From the NCBI GenBank assembly GCA_045594245.1, contig JAZNYG010000019.1, positions 15,043-79,042 of the forward strand: a DNA stretch of 64,000 nt. The letters are read 5' to 3'. Position numbers and translations under genes: made by a program. The stretch is from UBA1189 sp045594245. GTDB lineage: Bacteria; Bacteroidota; Bacteroidia; Bacteroidales; Bacteroidaceae. Below the pieces are notes generated by a model. That model ran no database searches. It was not told the DNA's origin and saw nothing but the letters and a program-made list of their open reading frames with translations. Of this stretch, positions 44,065-52,963 are shown piece by piece; position 1 is the stretch's first letter, and each line of letters starts with the position of its first letter.

Positions 44065-47000
44065 ATGGCACTTACTTATGAAGAACTAAAACTTATTGCT
44101 CAACAGATACGTGACAATGAACTGCCAGAATCTAACACTGCAGCTCTTATTGGCGGATTGTTTCTCTCTATAATAGACAGGCTACTTTCTGATAGTGGGC
44201 TTTCAGATGCTGAAATCAAATCCATAAAAAGTTTGATTGATACAGAAGCAACTGCAAGAACTGTTGCAATTGCTAAAGAATCCGAAGAAAGAAAGGCTGC
44301 TGATACCAGCTTGAATTCCCTTATTGTCTCTGCAAGCAATGCCGCTAACTCGGCAATGAACAAGGCACTTTCCGCTGTTCAGTGGTCACAAGTGGGTGCT
44401 CCATCAGGTGTCGCTCAACTTAATCCAGCTCAGAAGGTACCTCTTGGAAATCAGGAACTGGAGATACCCATAATGGAAGTGGGAACTCAAGGTGGAAGTA
44501 TTGATGACATAGACAACACATCCATCGTCTGGGCGTTTAACTCCGACACACATGAAGCCCAGCTTGTGGTGACTGTCCTTAATAATGACACAGACCTGAC
44601 CCAAATCGCCTTCTCGCAGGATGGGGTAATGTTTAGGTACAATGATTTGACTGAAACTGATACTTCATGGGATGATTGGAAATCATATCTCCCTTCATGG
44701 GAAAAAGGTGCACCTGGCGGTGTTGCTCCACTCTCTACTGACAAGAAAGTGCCTTTGGCTTTTCAAGAGTTGGAAGTTCCTTCTGTTTCGTCCGCAGATG
44801 ATGCTGCAGCCTTTTCTCCCGGGGTGTATCGTCTGCAAAACCAGTCCCAGTCCTCATTCCTGATTACATCGGTGAATGATGAATCGCGTATTTATACCCA
44901 AATCCTCTTCGGTGATGACAATAAGGGTCATTCGGTGATGATGCGCACATGTACGGATGGAATCCATTGGGGTGACTGGAAATACTTGTTTTCTACTGAA
45001 GGCATTGTTCCTCTTGCCAGTCAGGAACGCGAGATAGCGACTGTGCAGGCTGCAGATCTTGACAAAATCAAGAACTCCGGCTACTATCTCGTTTCTGATG
45101 GCGCAATGACCAGCCTGTTGATGGTGGCCGATGATGATTTGGACGGTATCCGTGTCTTCCAGCTGATGATCACCAGCGATGGAGGTGACGATGATGTCTA
45201 TCTGAAGTATCGCGTCTGCATCAATGGTTCTTGGGGCGAATGGAAGCAGACTGGAGGTGCTGCAGCTGTCGGCAATATCTATAATGTGACCACGATGAAG
45301 CCCATCGATGGATATTATAAGTTCATAGATACGGATAACCAGGCTGCATCAGCCGTGCACGTTGCTTTCAACGAGAAGAAGGCTGTCCTCGGTCTCATCC
45401 TTTCCTTCCGTGCTGGAGCACGAAAGTGGATGACATATCAGTATATCGGCTCCTCGCTTGAGCTGGATGCCTGGATCGACGAGAGCAACTGGCTTGACTT
45501 CGGCTCGCTTCCTGCAGGCTCGGAGAATTATGTCGTCATTGACAACCTATGTGGCGCTCCTGCTGTAGATGACTACTACACCTTAGCTACTGCTGTCAAT
45601 GCCCTTGTAGCCTATCAGACGACCAATAACGTCAATTATGCCAAGCGTGGCCTTGTCATCAGCTATCTTGTGGCCGAGAATGTCATGGAGACAAAGCAGT
45701 TCCATGGCAACATCGCAGACTTCTCGCAGACGGGTTTGTGGAAGGACTTCGGTGGTGGAGGCAGTGACGTGGAAATCAGCGATACACCGGAAGATGGTGG
45801 TTCGTCAGCGTTCTCTACTGGCGGTGCCCATACCCATCTACCTGTCAACCTTGTGGTCGATACGGAGACGGAAGGTATTGTGAAAATCAGTATGGCCAAC
45901 GCTGATGGAGAGACCATCGGCGACGAGCAGCAGTTCGCTGTCGGTACCGGCAGCGGTGGTGGAGCAGCCACGATTGTCAATATCGCTTTCAAGGACTCTC
46001 CTTTGTATGGCGCGTTTGGCGCGACCATTGCCACTGCTGCAGCTATCCGTTCCACGACTACGGTAGGTGCAGAGACGACTGAGAACTCCATTGAGCGCAT
46101 CGAACTCGTTGACCGTGACAGTGGACTTACCGTGTATTCGCAGACTGTCAATCAGCAGTCCTCTGGAGACCTTATTGCAGACTTCTCTTTTCCTGTTGAC
46201 TTCACTTCATACTTCACGGCTGCAGGTGCCAAACGCTATAAACTTGTAGCTTATGACGATGCTGGTTTCAGTGGAAGCAAGAACATCACCGTCACAGCCG
46301 TCGATGTTACATGTACCTGTGTGCAGGTGCTGCAGCACTCGGCCGACTCTCCTGTCACACCTACAACTGAGAGTGTGTCGATACCGATGTATAAGTTCGG
46401 CAACAACCAGTCAGACAAGGGTATTCTGGCACGTGTGCATATCAAGATTAAAGACGAGTGGCAACTGCTGCAGGAAGCCGTCGTCACGGACAGCTATAGC
46501 CATAGTATAGTCCTTAAACCTACCTCCCTCGGATTAAAGCATGGAAGCTATCCAATCAAAATTCAGGGTGAGGATGTAGCATCCGGTACTCTCGGAAACA
46601 CCATCTATACGGCTGTCATGGTCGTGGAGAGCGGCAATGCTACTCCTCTCGTGTCCTTGCGGTTCGATGACAGCAACAATGGCAAGGTGCAGCTCTACGA
46701 TACCGTGTCATTTGAGGTGGCGGCCTATACTCCCGGCTCAGTCCAGTCCCATGTCGCCCTGATGGCCAACGGAAAACAGATATCGCAACTGTTGGCCTTG
46801 GCCACCACGACCTACAAGGTAACCCAACAAATCAAAGGATATGTAAACGGTGATACTATCGTGTATCGGGCCGAGACTGGTGGCAGCGTCTCAGACGAGG
46901 TTTCGATTGTTATTGATGGCTCGGCAATTGACGCGGAGCTTACTCCTGGTACCATCTTTGATTTTGACTTTACGTCACGGTCGAATGATGAAGCGGACCA

Positions 47001-50000
47001 TACAATTAAATCCAATGGCTATGAGATTAAGCTGGAGGGTGCGAACTATACGTCCAATGGTTTCGGCAACTTCAACGGCAAGAACTGTCTGTGTGTGGCT
47101 GAAAATGTCGAGGGACAGCTTCTCGGCCATTATCCCTTTGCTTCAGCGGCTCTAGAGGCTACTGGTGGAGCCTGGCAATTCAGCTGGGCAGCAAAGAATA
47201 TCAAGGACAAGAATGCCAAACTCATCGACTGCTACGACCCTGAAAGTGGAGCCGGTTTCTACGTTACAGGCTCCAAGGTCGGCATATTCTGCAAGAACGG
47301 TGTACGACAACTTGAGGAGCGTTCATACGAGCTGGGCAAGGAGAATACTGCAGCTATCGTAGTGGAGCCTACGACGCTGTATGTGGAGCGTGGAGGCATC
47401 AGATACTCGATGCTTTGTCTCTATCTCAACGGTGAACGTGCAGCCAATATCGGATATATTGGTGGAGCAGGTAACCTTTTCTCGGAAAAGAACATTTCTT
47501 TCCATGGTAAGCTGGGTAACCTCTATCTCTTTAATATCTGCGCCTGGAATACCTATTTCGAGTGGGCGCAGGCACATAAGAACTGGCTTGTTCGGCTCAC
47601 CGATACGGAGTTCATGGTGGAAGAGTTCGATTTCAACAACGTGCTCAAGTCCCAAACTGCTGAAGGTAGCACAATGATGCGCCCGTCTGCTGCAGAACTG
47701 TACGCAAGAGGTATACCATACTGTGTCGAGGTAGCTTCCGAGGATAGCTTCAGTACCTTCGACAATGGTACCAATACCTCCGAGAACTTCACCATTGACC
47801 TCTATTATTACGACCCTGCTCGCCCATGGCGCTCATTCGTTGCCCGGAAGGTGCGAAAGAGGAGGCAGGGTACGACATCGGCCAAACGTCCGAAAAAAAA
47901 TCCCCGCTACTATCTCAATAAGGCTACGGAGATTATCCCGCTCTTCCCGAACTACACCAATGAGGATGCACTGCTCACTTACGCACTCTTTGCCCAAAAG
48001 AAGGTGCGCGTAGGCGCCAATACCATCCCTGTCGACATCATCACCGTGAAGATTGACTTCTCAGACTCGAGCGGCGTGAACGACTGTGGTACCTGCGATA
48101 TGATGAACCATACATATCGTTCTTTGGGTGACCTTTACCTTACTCCTGCGCAGCGCTTCTTTGACGGTTCCTGGACTCTGGATGACATCACCATCACAGG
48201 GCTGGAGATGAACCACTCGACCGCCAATCATCCCATCGCGGTGTATCGTTCCACCTCGGACACCCTGCAGAACGTCTACTTCGAGGCACGAGGGAACTGG
48301 AAGGAAGACAAGGGCGAGCAGACCGCCCTCGGATTCATGAATACGCCCGGATATAACCTCGGCTGTATCAACTATCAGGACGGTGACTTTGTCGAGTTCT
48401 ATGGTCTGGAGGGTGAGAGCCTCGATGATGTGGAGGCACGCTTCCGCGCTACAGAAGGTCTCGATACCGATGGCCTCTATCTCCTGTCATTGTATTGCGG
48501 TCGCAATTATCGCTTCATGCGATATGTTGATGGGGCTTGGAAGAATACCACTGGCTCCATGTACCAGCGTGGCGGCAAGGGTGGCAAGTGGGTCATCGAG
48601 GGGGACGTGCTCAACCCCGTAGAGGGTATGGAACTGCTCGTGTACCAAGGTATGTGCTGGTGGCGTGATGTCGCTTCCGTGGCTGACTTGATGGCACCGA
48701 GTACCATGAAGTCATCTTGGGTGCAGAAACTCATTGACAAGGGTGAGATATCAGGCGAGACATTCCCAGCCTGGACATACTATTTCGAGTCCATGGTCGA
48801 CAATGATGATTTGGCCATTGCTTTCGCTACGGGCAAGAAGGTTCCTTACCAATTGCTCGATATGCTTGTCTTCTGCAATAGTTGTGACAGCACGAAGAAT
48901 GCAGCTTGGGCGAACAATTGGAAGCGTAACCTCTTCAAACATGCCTCTCCCCGTAGCGTGATGAGCTATTATGGATTTACCGACTATGGTTGTGGTAAGG
49001 ACCAACAAGCGAAGAATATGCAGCCCATGTGGTTCCTCGAGGATGGAGCAACAGTCATCAATGGTGTGTATTCTGAAAATGCCCTTATCATGTATCTCAA
49101 CAAGATATACGACGCGGATGGTGTCAATGACAAGGATAATGATGGTGGCTGTGATACCGACCCTGAGGTTGATCCCGGCAAACCCTCAACAGAAGACTAT
49201 ACTAATCCGTTCGCAGGGTGGAACTCCATCTTGTGGGTGTGCTGCCGCGAACAACAGGAGGTCGTTATCGATGATGCTGGTACCACTACGGATTTGCGTA
49301 CCGTCATCGCGGCCATGCGCAACTGCCAAGCCGATGTGGATGACATCGGTATCATCAAACCCTTCTCTCCTGAAGGTGCCATCTATTTCTACTGCACCAA
49401 GCGTCAGAATATATGGCCGAAGGTGGTAAGCTCGTATGACGGGTACCGCAAATATATCCAATATACTGCAACCTCGGACAGCATCTATTTCTATGCGCTG
49501 CAGGGCCTCGGCCTTACATCGCTCCCGGCCTTCATCCGCACTCGCTGGCGCATCCGTGACGGCTACTATCAGACAGGTGACTTCTTCAGCGGCATACTCT
49601 CTGGGCGTATCGCGTGCGGTGCAGATGCGACAATCACCATTACTGCAGCAGCTACAGGTTATTTCGGTATCGGTAACGACGCCAGCGGAAACCTTTCGGA
49701 GAGCTGCTATCTTGAGGCTGGGCAGAGCTATACCTTCACGAACTTCGCCAAGGACGAGGGAGCGCTGCTGTATATCTATCAGGCGGATAGAATGAGCAGC
49801 ATCGATCTCTCAGACCTTACCCTTTCGGAGAACTTCGACTTCTCGGTGATGTCTCTCGTCGAGACCATCAAGACAGGTGGCGAAGATCATGCGGAACGTA
49901 GCATGGGGTTCAATAAACTGACCTCCTACATGCTCGGTGAACTCCCGTTCCTCGTAACGCTGGATATCCGTAATACCGGAGCCAAGAGCCTTGACGCTTC

Positions 50001-50685
50001 CAAGTGTCCTCGTATCGAGCATATTTGGGCACAGGACAGCGCTCTTGAGTCTATAGCACTGGCAGAGACATCACCCATCAATGATATCGCTCTGCCGCCT
50101 ACCATGACGGAGCTGCGTTTCATCGGTCTTCCCCGACTCACTTATAGCGGACTGGCTGCTGTAGCTGGCCTTCAGATGGAAGACCTTCCCAGTGTCAACC
50201 GCTTGCGCATCGAGAACTCCCCGATGCTTGATGCTATCCGTATGTTGGCCGATGTGCTCGCCTCCCAGGCTTCCTCTGAAGCTTTGGCCATGCTCCGCAT
50301 CTCCAATCAGCCTGTACGTGGTGATGGAGCGGAACTGCTGGCTGTTATAGACCGTGGAGTGGGCGGTATGGATGCCAACGGCAACAAAACGCTCAAGCCT
50401 GTTATCAACGGTACCTATGAGCTTACGCAGATCCGCGAGGCTTATGAGATAGAGGAGATAGAATCCTCCATCGACGGCATTATCATATATGTCGTGCTGG
50501 AAGCATTCGTCAACCTCATCTTTGAAATCAATGCCGAAGGTTATTCGGCAGATGCCGAGGTAGAGGAGATTACATTGGATAATATAGATGACCATATCTA
50601 TTATTACAACGGTGAGACCTACGATGAATATTTGGCTGATTATGCCAATGCCAATGCAGATATTAACGATTTAATAAACGCTTGA
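44065..50685 (+). CDS. Giant modular tail fibre/adhesin
   Basis: 2206 residues, the largest product in the window. Modules in order: an N-terminal helical attachment region (1-100); three diverged repeats around 104, 212 and 312 (GAPSGVAQLNPAQKVPLGNQ; GAPGGVAPLSTDKKVPLAFQ; EGIVPLASQE) as in phage fibres; Ig-like beta segments (about 635-960); a LamG/concanavalin-like lectin module (about 965-1180); a long unassigned region; and a leucine-rich-repeat-like stretch (about 1953-2055). Stop and next start are one base apart. The two following genes are the probable tip proteins. Likely binds host surface glycans or capsule. Confidence 0.82.
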   Translation: MALTYEELKLIAQQIRDNELPESNTAALIGGLFLSIIDRLLSDSGLSDAEIKSIKSLIDTEATARTVAIAKESEERKAADTSLNSLIVSASNAANSAMNKALSAVQWSQVGAPSGVAQLNPAQKVPLGNQELEIPIMEVGTQGGSIDDIDNTSIVWAFNSDTHEAQLVVTVLNNDTDLTQIAFSQDGVMFRYNDLTETDTSWDDWKSYLPSWEKGAPGGVAPLSTDKKVPLAFQELEVPSVSSADDAAAFSPGVYRLQNQSQSSFLITSVNDESRIYTQILFGDDNKGHSVMMRTCTDGIHWGDWKYLFSTEGIVPLASQEREIATVQAADLDKIKNSGYYLVSDGAMTSLLMVADDDLDGIRVFQLMITSDGGDDDVYLKYRVCINGSWGEWKQTGGAAAVGNIYNVTTMKPIDGYYKFIDTDNQAASAVHVAFNEKKAVLGLILSFRAGARKWMTYQYIGSSLELDAWIDESNWLDFGSLPAGSENYVVIDNLCGAPAVDDYYTLATAVNALVAYQTTNNVNYAKRGLVISYLVAENVMETKQFHGNIADFSQTGLWKDFGGGGSDVEISDTPEDGGSSAFSTGGAHTHLPVNLVVDTETEGIVKISMANADGETIGDEQQFAVGTGSGGGAATIVNIAFKDSPLYGAFGATIATAAAIRSTTTVGAETTENSIERIELVDRDSGLTVYSQTVNQQSSGDLIADFSFPVDFTSYFTAAGAKRYKLVAYDDAGFSGSKNITVTAVDVTCTCVQVLQHSADSPVTPTTESVSIPMYKFGNNQSDKGILARVHIKIKDEWQLLQEAVVTDSYSHSIVLKPTSLGLKHGSYPIKIQGEDVASGTLGNTIYTAVMVVESGNATPLVSLRFDDSNNGKVQLYDTVSFEVAAYTPGSVQSHVALMANGKQISQLLALATTTYKVTQQIKGYVNGDTIVYRAETGGSVSDEVSIVIDGSAIDAELTPGTIFDFDFTSRSNDEADHTIKSNGYEIKLEGANYTSNGFGNFNGKNCLCVAENVEGQLLGHYPFASAALEATGGAWQFSWAAKNIKDKNAKLIDCYDPESGAGFYVTGSKVGIFCKNGVRQLEERSYELGKENTAAIVVEPTTLYVERGGIRYSMLCLYLNGERAANIGYIGGAGNLFSEKNISFHGKLGNLYLFNICAWNTYFEWAQAHKNWLVRLTDTEFMVEEFDFNNVLKSQTAEGSTMMRPSAAELYARGIPYCVEVASEDSFSTFDNGTNTSENFTIDLYYYDPARPWRSFVARKVRKRRQGTTSAKRPKKNPRYYLNKATEIIPLFPNYTNEDALLTYALFAQKKVRVGANTIPVDIITVKIDFSDSSGVNDCGTCDMMNHTYRSLGDLYLTPAQRFFDGSWTLDDITITGLEMNHSTANHPIAVYRSTSDTLQNVYFEARGNWKEDKGEQTALGFMNTPGYNLGCINYQDGDFVEFYGLEGESLDDVEARFRATEGLDTDGLYLLSLYCGRNYRFMRYVDGAWKNTTGSMYQRGGKGGKWVIEGDVLNPVEGMELLVYQGMCWWRDVASVADLMAPSTMKSSWVQKLIDKGEISGETFPAWTYYFESMVDNDDLAIAFATGKKVPYQLLDMLVFCNSCDSTKNAAWANNWKRNLFKHASPRSVMSYYGFTDYGCGKDQQAKNMQPMWFLEDGATVINGVYSENALIMYLNKIYDADGVNDKDNDGGCDTDPEVDPGKPSTEDYTNPFAGWNSILWVCCREQQEVVIDDAGTTTDLRTVIAAMRNCQADVDDIGIIKPFSPEGAIYFYCTKRQNIWPKVVSSYDGYRKYIQYTATSDSIYFYALQGLGLTSLPAFIRTRWRIRDGYYQTGDFFSGILSGRIACGADATITITAAATGYFGIGNDASGNLSESCYLEAGQSYTFTNFAKDEGALLYIYQADRMSSIDLSDLTLSENFDFSVMSLVETIKTGGEDHAERSMGFNKLTSYMLGELPFLVTLDIRNTGAKSLDASKCPRIEHIWAQDSALESIALAETSPINDIALPPTMTELRFIGLPRLTYSGLAAVAGLQMEDLPSVNRLRIENSPMLDAIRMLADVLASQASSEALAMLRISNQPVRGDGAELLAVIDRGVGGMDANGNKTLKPVINGTYELTQIREAYEIEEIESSIDGIIIYVVLEAFVNLIFEINAEGYSADAEVEEITLDNIDDHIYYYNGETYDEYLADYANANADINDLINA

Positions 50686-50686
50686 T

Positions 50687-51475
50687 ATGAGTACAAAAGA
50701 ACAATCAGTAACCCTCCTGCGCAAGAATAAGCTTGCGCAGGTCAAGGCTTTCCAATCAGTCGGCATGTCTGATGTGAATGAGAGCACTCGCGCGTCTGAG
50801 TTCGCAGACCGCATCAAATGGGCAGCAGGTCTATATGATATCTGTCTTGCCTGTAAAAGAATCTCAGACGGTACCGACTGGTACTTTACCAAAGAGGAGT
50901 GGAACACTATTACAAATTCCAACAAGGCTCTTTTCGTCAAACGAGGATTGCGCATACGCGCTTTTGGTCATTCATTCGTGCTGGCAGCTCAGGACTGCAC
51001 CACGGCAGAAGGGGATATCACCATGCCTTGGTCAAACAAGGTTAACGTATCCGAACTAACCAACAGGCTTCGCGGTGATGCGTACAGGGACTTCAAGGGC
51101 TTGGAGAATACGGAACTTATCATCGCACAGCTCTCGGGTACCACGGGCTCGCAGAACATCATAGGAGCACCTGCAGCGGAATGTGCTAAAGCGTACAAGG
51201 CCTTTACAGCAGAGTATGATGGCATTGAAGATACATCGGACTGGCATCTCCCAGCTTTGGGCGTTTGTATCATCCTCTACCGCATCAAGCCGGCTGTACA
51301 GGAGGCATTGGCCTATTTCTGGAGCGACGAGAGCAAATTAGCCATAGCTAGTCTGTGGTCGTCTACCGAACTTGATGCGGAGAATGCCTGGTATGTCTCC
51401 ATGAGCAGTGGTGTCGTTTCCTATTCCGTAAAAGATACCAAGTATAGAGTCCGTGCCGTATGTGACGTAATGTAA
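50687..51475 (+). CDS. Fibre-tip protein, C-type-lectin-like, non-diversified paralogue
   Basis: 262 residues, homologous over its full length to the DGR target that follows: an N-terminal KxxxVxLLRxNK helix, IKWxxGLxD, an FTxEEWN segment, then a C-terminal CLec-like half with WHLPALGV, SLWSSTELD and RYRVRAV-type ending (KYRVRAVCDVM). It lacks a template-matching variable repeat: many differences from the template fall at non-adenine positions. Probably a fixed tip or partner of the variable protein. Confidence 0.72.
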   Translation: MSTKEQSVTLLRKNKLAQVKAFQSVGMSDVNESTRASEFADRIKWAAGLYDICLACKRISDGTDWYFTKEEWNTITNSNKALFVKRGLRIRAFGHSFVLAAQDCTTAEGDITMPWSNKVNVSELTNRLRGDAYRDFKGLENTELIIAQLSGTTGSQNIIGAPAAECAKAYKAFTAEYDGIEDTSDWHLPALGVCIILYRIKPAVQEALAYFWSDESKLAIASLWSSTELDAENAWYVSMSSGVVSYSVKDTKYRVRAVCDVM

Positions 51476-51494
51476 AACCTTCAATAAAACTACT

Positions 51495-52277
51495 ATGGAA
51501 CTAAATGCAAACAAAGAGGCGGTTCTGCTCCGCCTCAATAAGGAGCGTCAGGTGGAGGCGCTCAATGACCTCGGTTTCGCAGAGGTGACAATGGACACTC
51601 CGCTGTCAGAAATTGCGGAGTATATCAAGTGGGTAGGTGGCCTTCGTGATTTGCGTCTCACCGCAAGAAAGAACGGAACACTCTTCTATTTTACTGCCGA
51701 AGAGTGGAACGCACTATCGGCCAATGCCAAATCCAGCTATTCCAAGATTGGTGTATGTATGAGAGCGTATGGCCTCGAGTGGATAATAGCTCCGGAAGAT
51801 TGCGTTGACGCAGCAGGAGGAACAACCTTCAAGTTCGGAGGCTATGGTGTTGACTTCAAAGGGGTGCAGAACTTCGGAGCTAACAGTAGCGGATTATATG
51901 AACATATCGATGGCTTGGCTGATACGATTGCGATTATCCAGCAGACAGCAGGTTATACGGATTCTCAGAACATCACGGGAGCGCCTGCAGTGGAAGCCGC
52001 ATATAACTACAAGGCAACTGAAGATGATACCCTGCAGTGGCACCTTCCCTCTGTTGTTGTACTTCGCTGTTTGGCCGAGTATTATACTGAAATCAATGCT
52101 TTCTTTGACAAGTGCTTTGGAGGTGCAGGAAAGCTTACGCCAAACTGGTATTGGTCTTCTACGGAATACGATTCCGCTTCTTTCTGGAATGTGTTTATGA
52201 GCAACGGTGGTTCGAACAATTACATTCGTTACATTTCAGGTCGTGTTCGTGCCGTGTCCTTCGCAAGTAAACCTTAA
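51495..52277 (+). CDS. DGR target protein (variable receptor-binding tip)
   Basis: 260 residues. The C-terminal half has the C-type-lectin-like/formylglycine-type fold signs of DGR targets (WHLPSVVVL, WYWSSTEYD, ending GRVRAVSF). The final 31 codons (227 onward) are the variable repeat. Seven residues differ from the template-encoded Asn: F234, S236, G239, Y243, I244, Y246 and I247, while W231 and the RVRAV scaffold are fixed. Being next to the fibre gene, it is the likely receptor-binding tip. The stop lies 11 bp beyond the repeat, so diversification affects only the exposed end. Confidence 0.88.
   Translation: MELNANKEAVLLRLNKERQVEALNDLGFAEVTMDTPLSEIAEYIKWVGGLRDLRLTARKNGTLFYFTAEEWNALSANAKSSYSKIGVCMRAYGLEWIIAPEDCVDAAGGTTFKFGGYGVDFKGVQNFGANSSGLYEHIDGLADTIAIIQQTAGYTDSQNITGAPAVEAAYNYKATEDDTLQWHLPSVVVLRCLAEYYTEINAFFDKCFGGAGKLTPNWYWSSTEYDSASFWNVFMSNGGSNNYIRYISGRVRAVSFASKP
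52173..52266 (+). repeat. DGR variable repeat (VR)
   Basis: 94 bp aligned without gaps to 52870-52963 (offset 697). Ten differences: nine at template adenines (VR positions 52194, 52195, 52201, 52209, 52210, 52221, 52225, 52230, 52234; six A to T, three A to G) and one G/T at 52244. The final 22 bp (52245-52266) are identical and GC-richer, as expected for the homing-initiation end. Confidence 0.93.
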
Positions 52278-52321
52278 TTACCTCTTTATCTCTTTATCTC
52301 TTCATCGAGATTGGAGATGGT

Positions 52322-52345
52322 ACCGCCCGTGAGGGCGGTTTTTTA
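52322..52345 (+). terminator. Terminator after DGR target; candidate VR-downstream hairpin
   Basis: ACCGCCC (52322-52328), loop GTGA, GGGCGGT (52333-52339), then TTTTTT. It ends the fibre operon. A short GC stem with a 4-nt loop about 55 bp beyond the VR also resembles the hairpin required for target recognition in the Bordetella phage DGR. Confidence 0.75.
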
Positions 52346-52346
52346 T

Positions 52347-52377
52347 TTTAAAGATTTTGGAAATTATTCTATCTTTG
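52347..52377 (+). promoter_or_regulatory. Promoter of avd-TR-RT unit
   Basis: TTTA (52347-52350), 19-nt spacer, TATCTTTG (52370-52377). It is host-type, not the phage TGTCCTA type, so the retroelement machinery may be transcribed in the lysogen. Confidence 0.6.
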
Positions 52378-52400
52378 TGCCGACTTACAAAGATAGGATT

Positions 52401-52796
52401 ATGGCATTGGCGCAAGAGACGAAGATATACAAGGATATGTATATGCTTCTCAATAAAATTCTGGACGCTCGCAAGCACTTCCCGAAGGAGTTTAAGTATG
52501 CTTTCGGCGATCATCTTTTCATGACAGCCTTGGAGTGCACGGAACTCATCCAGGCAGCAAATATGTCCAAGCGAGACCGTGCCGCCTATCTCTATGATTT
52601 TGCTATAAAGTTTGAGTCTCTACAGTTGATGATAAGGCTATGTCAAGACCGTCATATCATCTCGGAATCTCACGCTATCGATATCCTCCAGTTGTCGGGT
52701 GATATCGGGCGTCAAGCAACCGGATGGAGGAACGCTTCTCTGCGAGGCACTCCAACGGACAGCCGGAATCCGTATTGTCAAGGTGATACGGAGTGA
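52401..52796 (+). CDS. avd: DGR accessory variability determinant (Avd-like)
   Basis: 131 residues from ATG 52401, all-helical with four predicted helices (MYMLLNKILDARKHFPKEFK; SKRDRAAYLYDFAIKFESLQ; and others). This is the Avd/23S intervening-sequence-protein fold: a small barrel-like pentamer that binds the reverse transcriptase and template RNA and is required for homing. Avd genes typically sit between VR and TR, as here. The basic C-terminus (RQATGWRNASLRG) fits nucleic-acid binding. The frame opens at 52311, inside the terminator, so the later ATG is correct. Confidence 0.85.
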   Translation: MALAQETKIYKDMYMLLNKILDARKHFPKEFKYAFGDHLFMTALECTELIQAANMSKRDRAAYLYDFAIKFESLQLMIRLCQDRHIISESHAIDILQLSGDIGRQATGWRNASLRGTPTDSRNPYCQGDTE

Positions 52797-52869
52797 GCAG
52801 TATTAAGGTTTATTTGGGTGGCCCCCTCCGTGCTTTGCATAAGGAAAGAATTGACAGTGGCCACAAACA

Positions 52870-52963
52870 TCCGCTTCTTTCTGGAATGTGAATATGAACA
52901 ACGGTAATTCGAACAATAACAATCGTAACAATTCAGGTCGGGTTCGTGCCGTGTCCTTCGCAA
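52870..52963 (+). repeat. DGR template repeat (TR)
   Basis: 94-bp template for the VR at 52173-52266. It has 26 adenines, nine of which are changed in the VR. Eleven AAY codons lie in the target reading frame, so adenine mutagenesis cannot create ochre or amber stops from them. It lies between avd and the reverse transcriptase and overlaps its 5' coding end. Confidence 0.93.

Noticed and set aside
51355..51475. Second variable repeat in the first paralogue
   Set aside because: Alignment with the template shows many differences at non-adenine positions, and no contiguous identical homing end.
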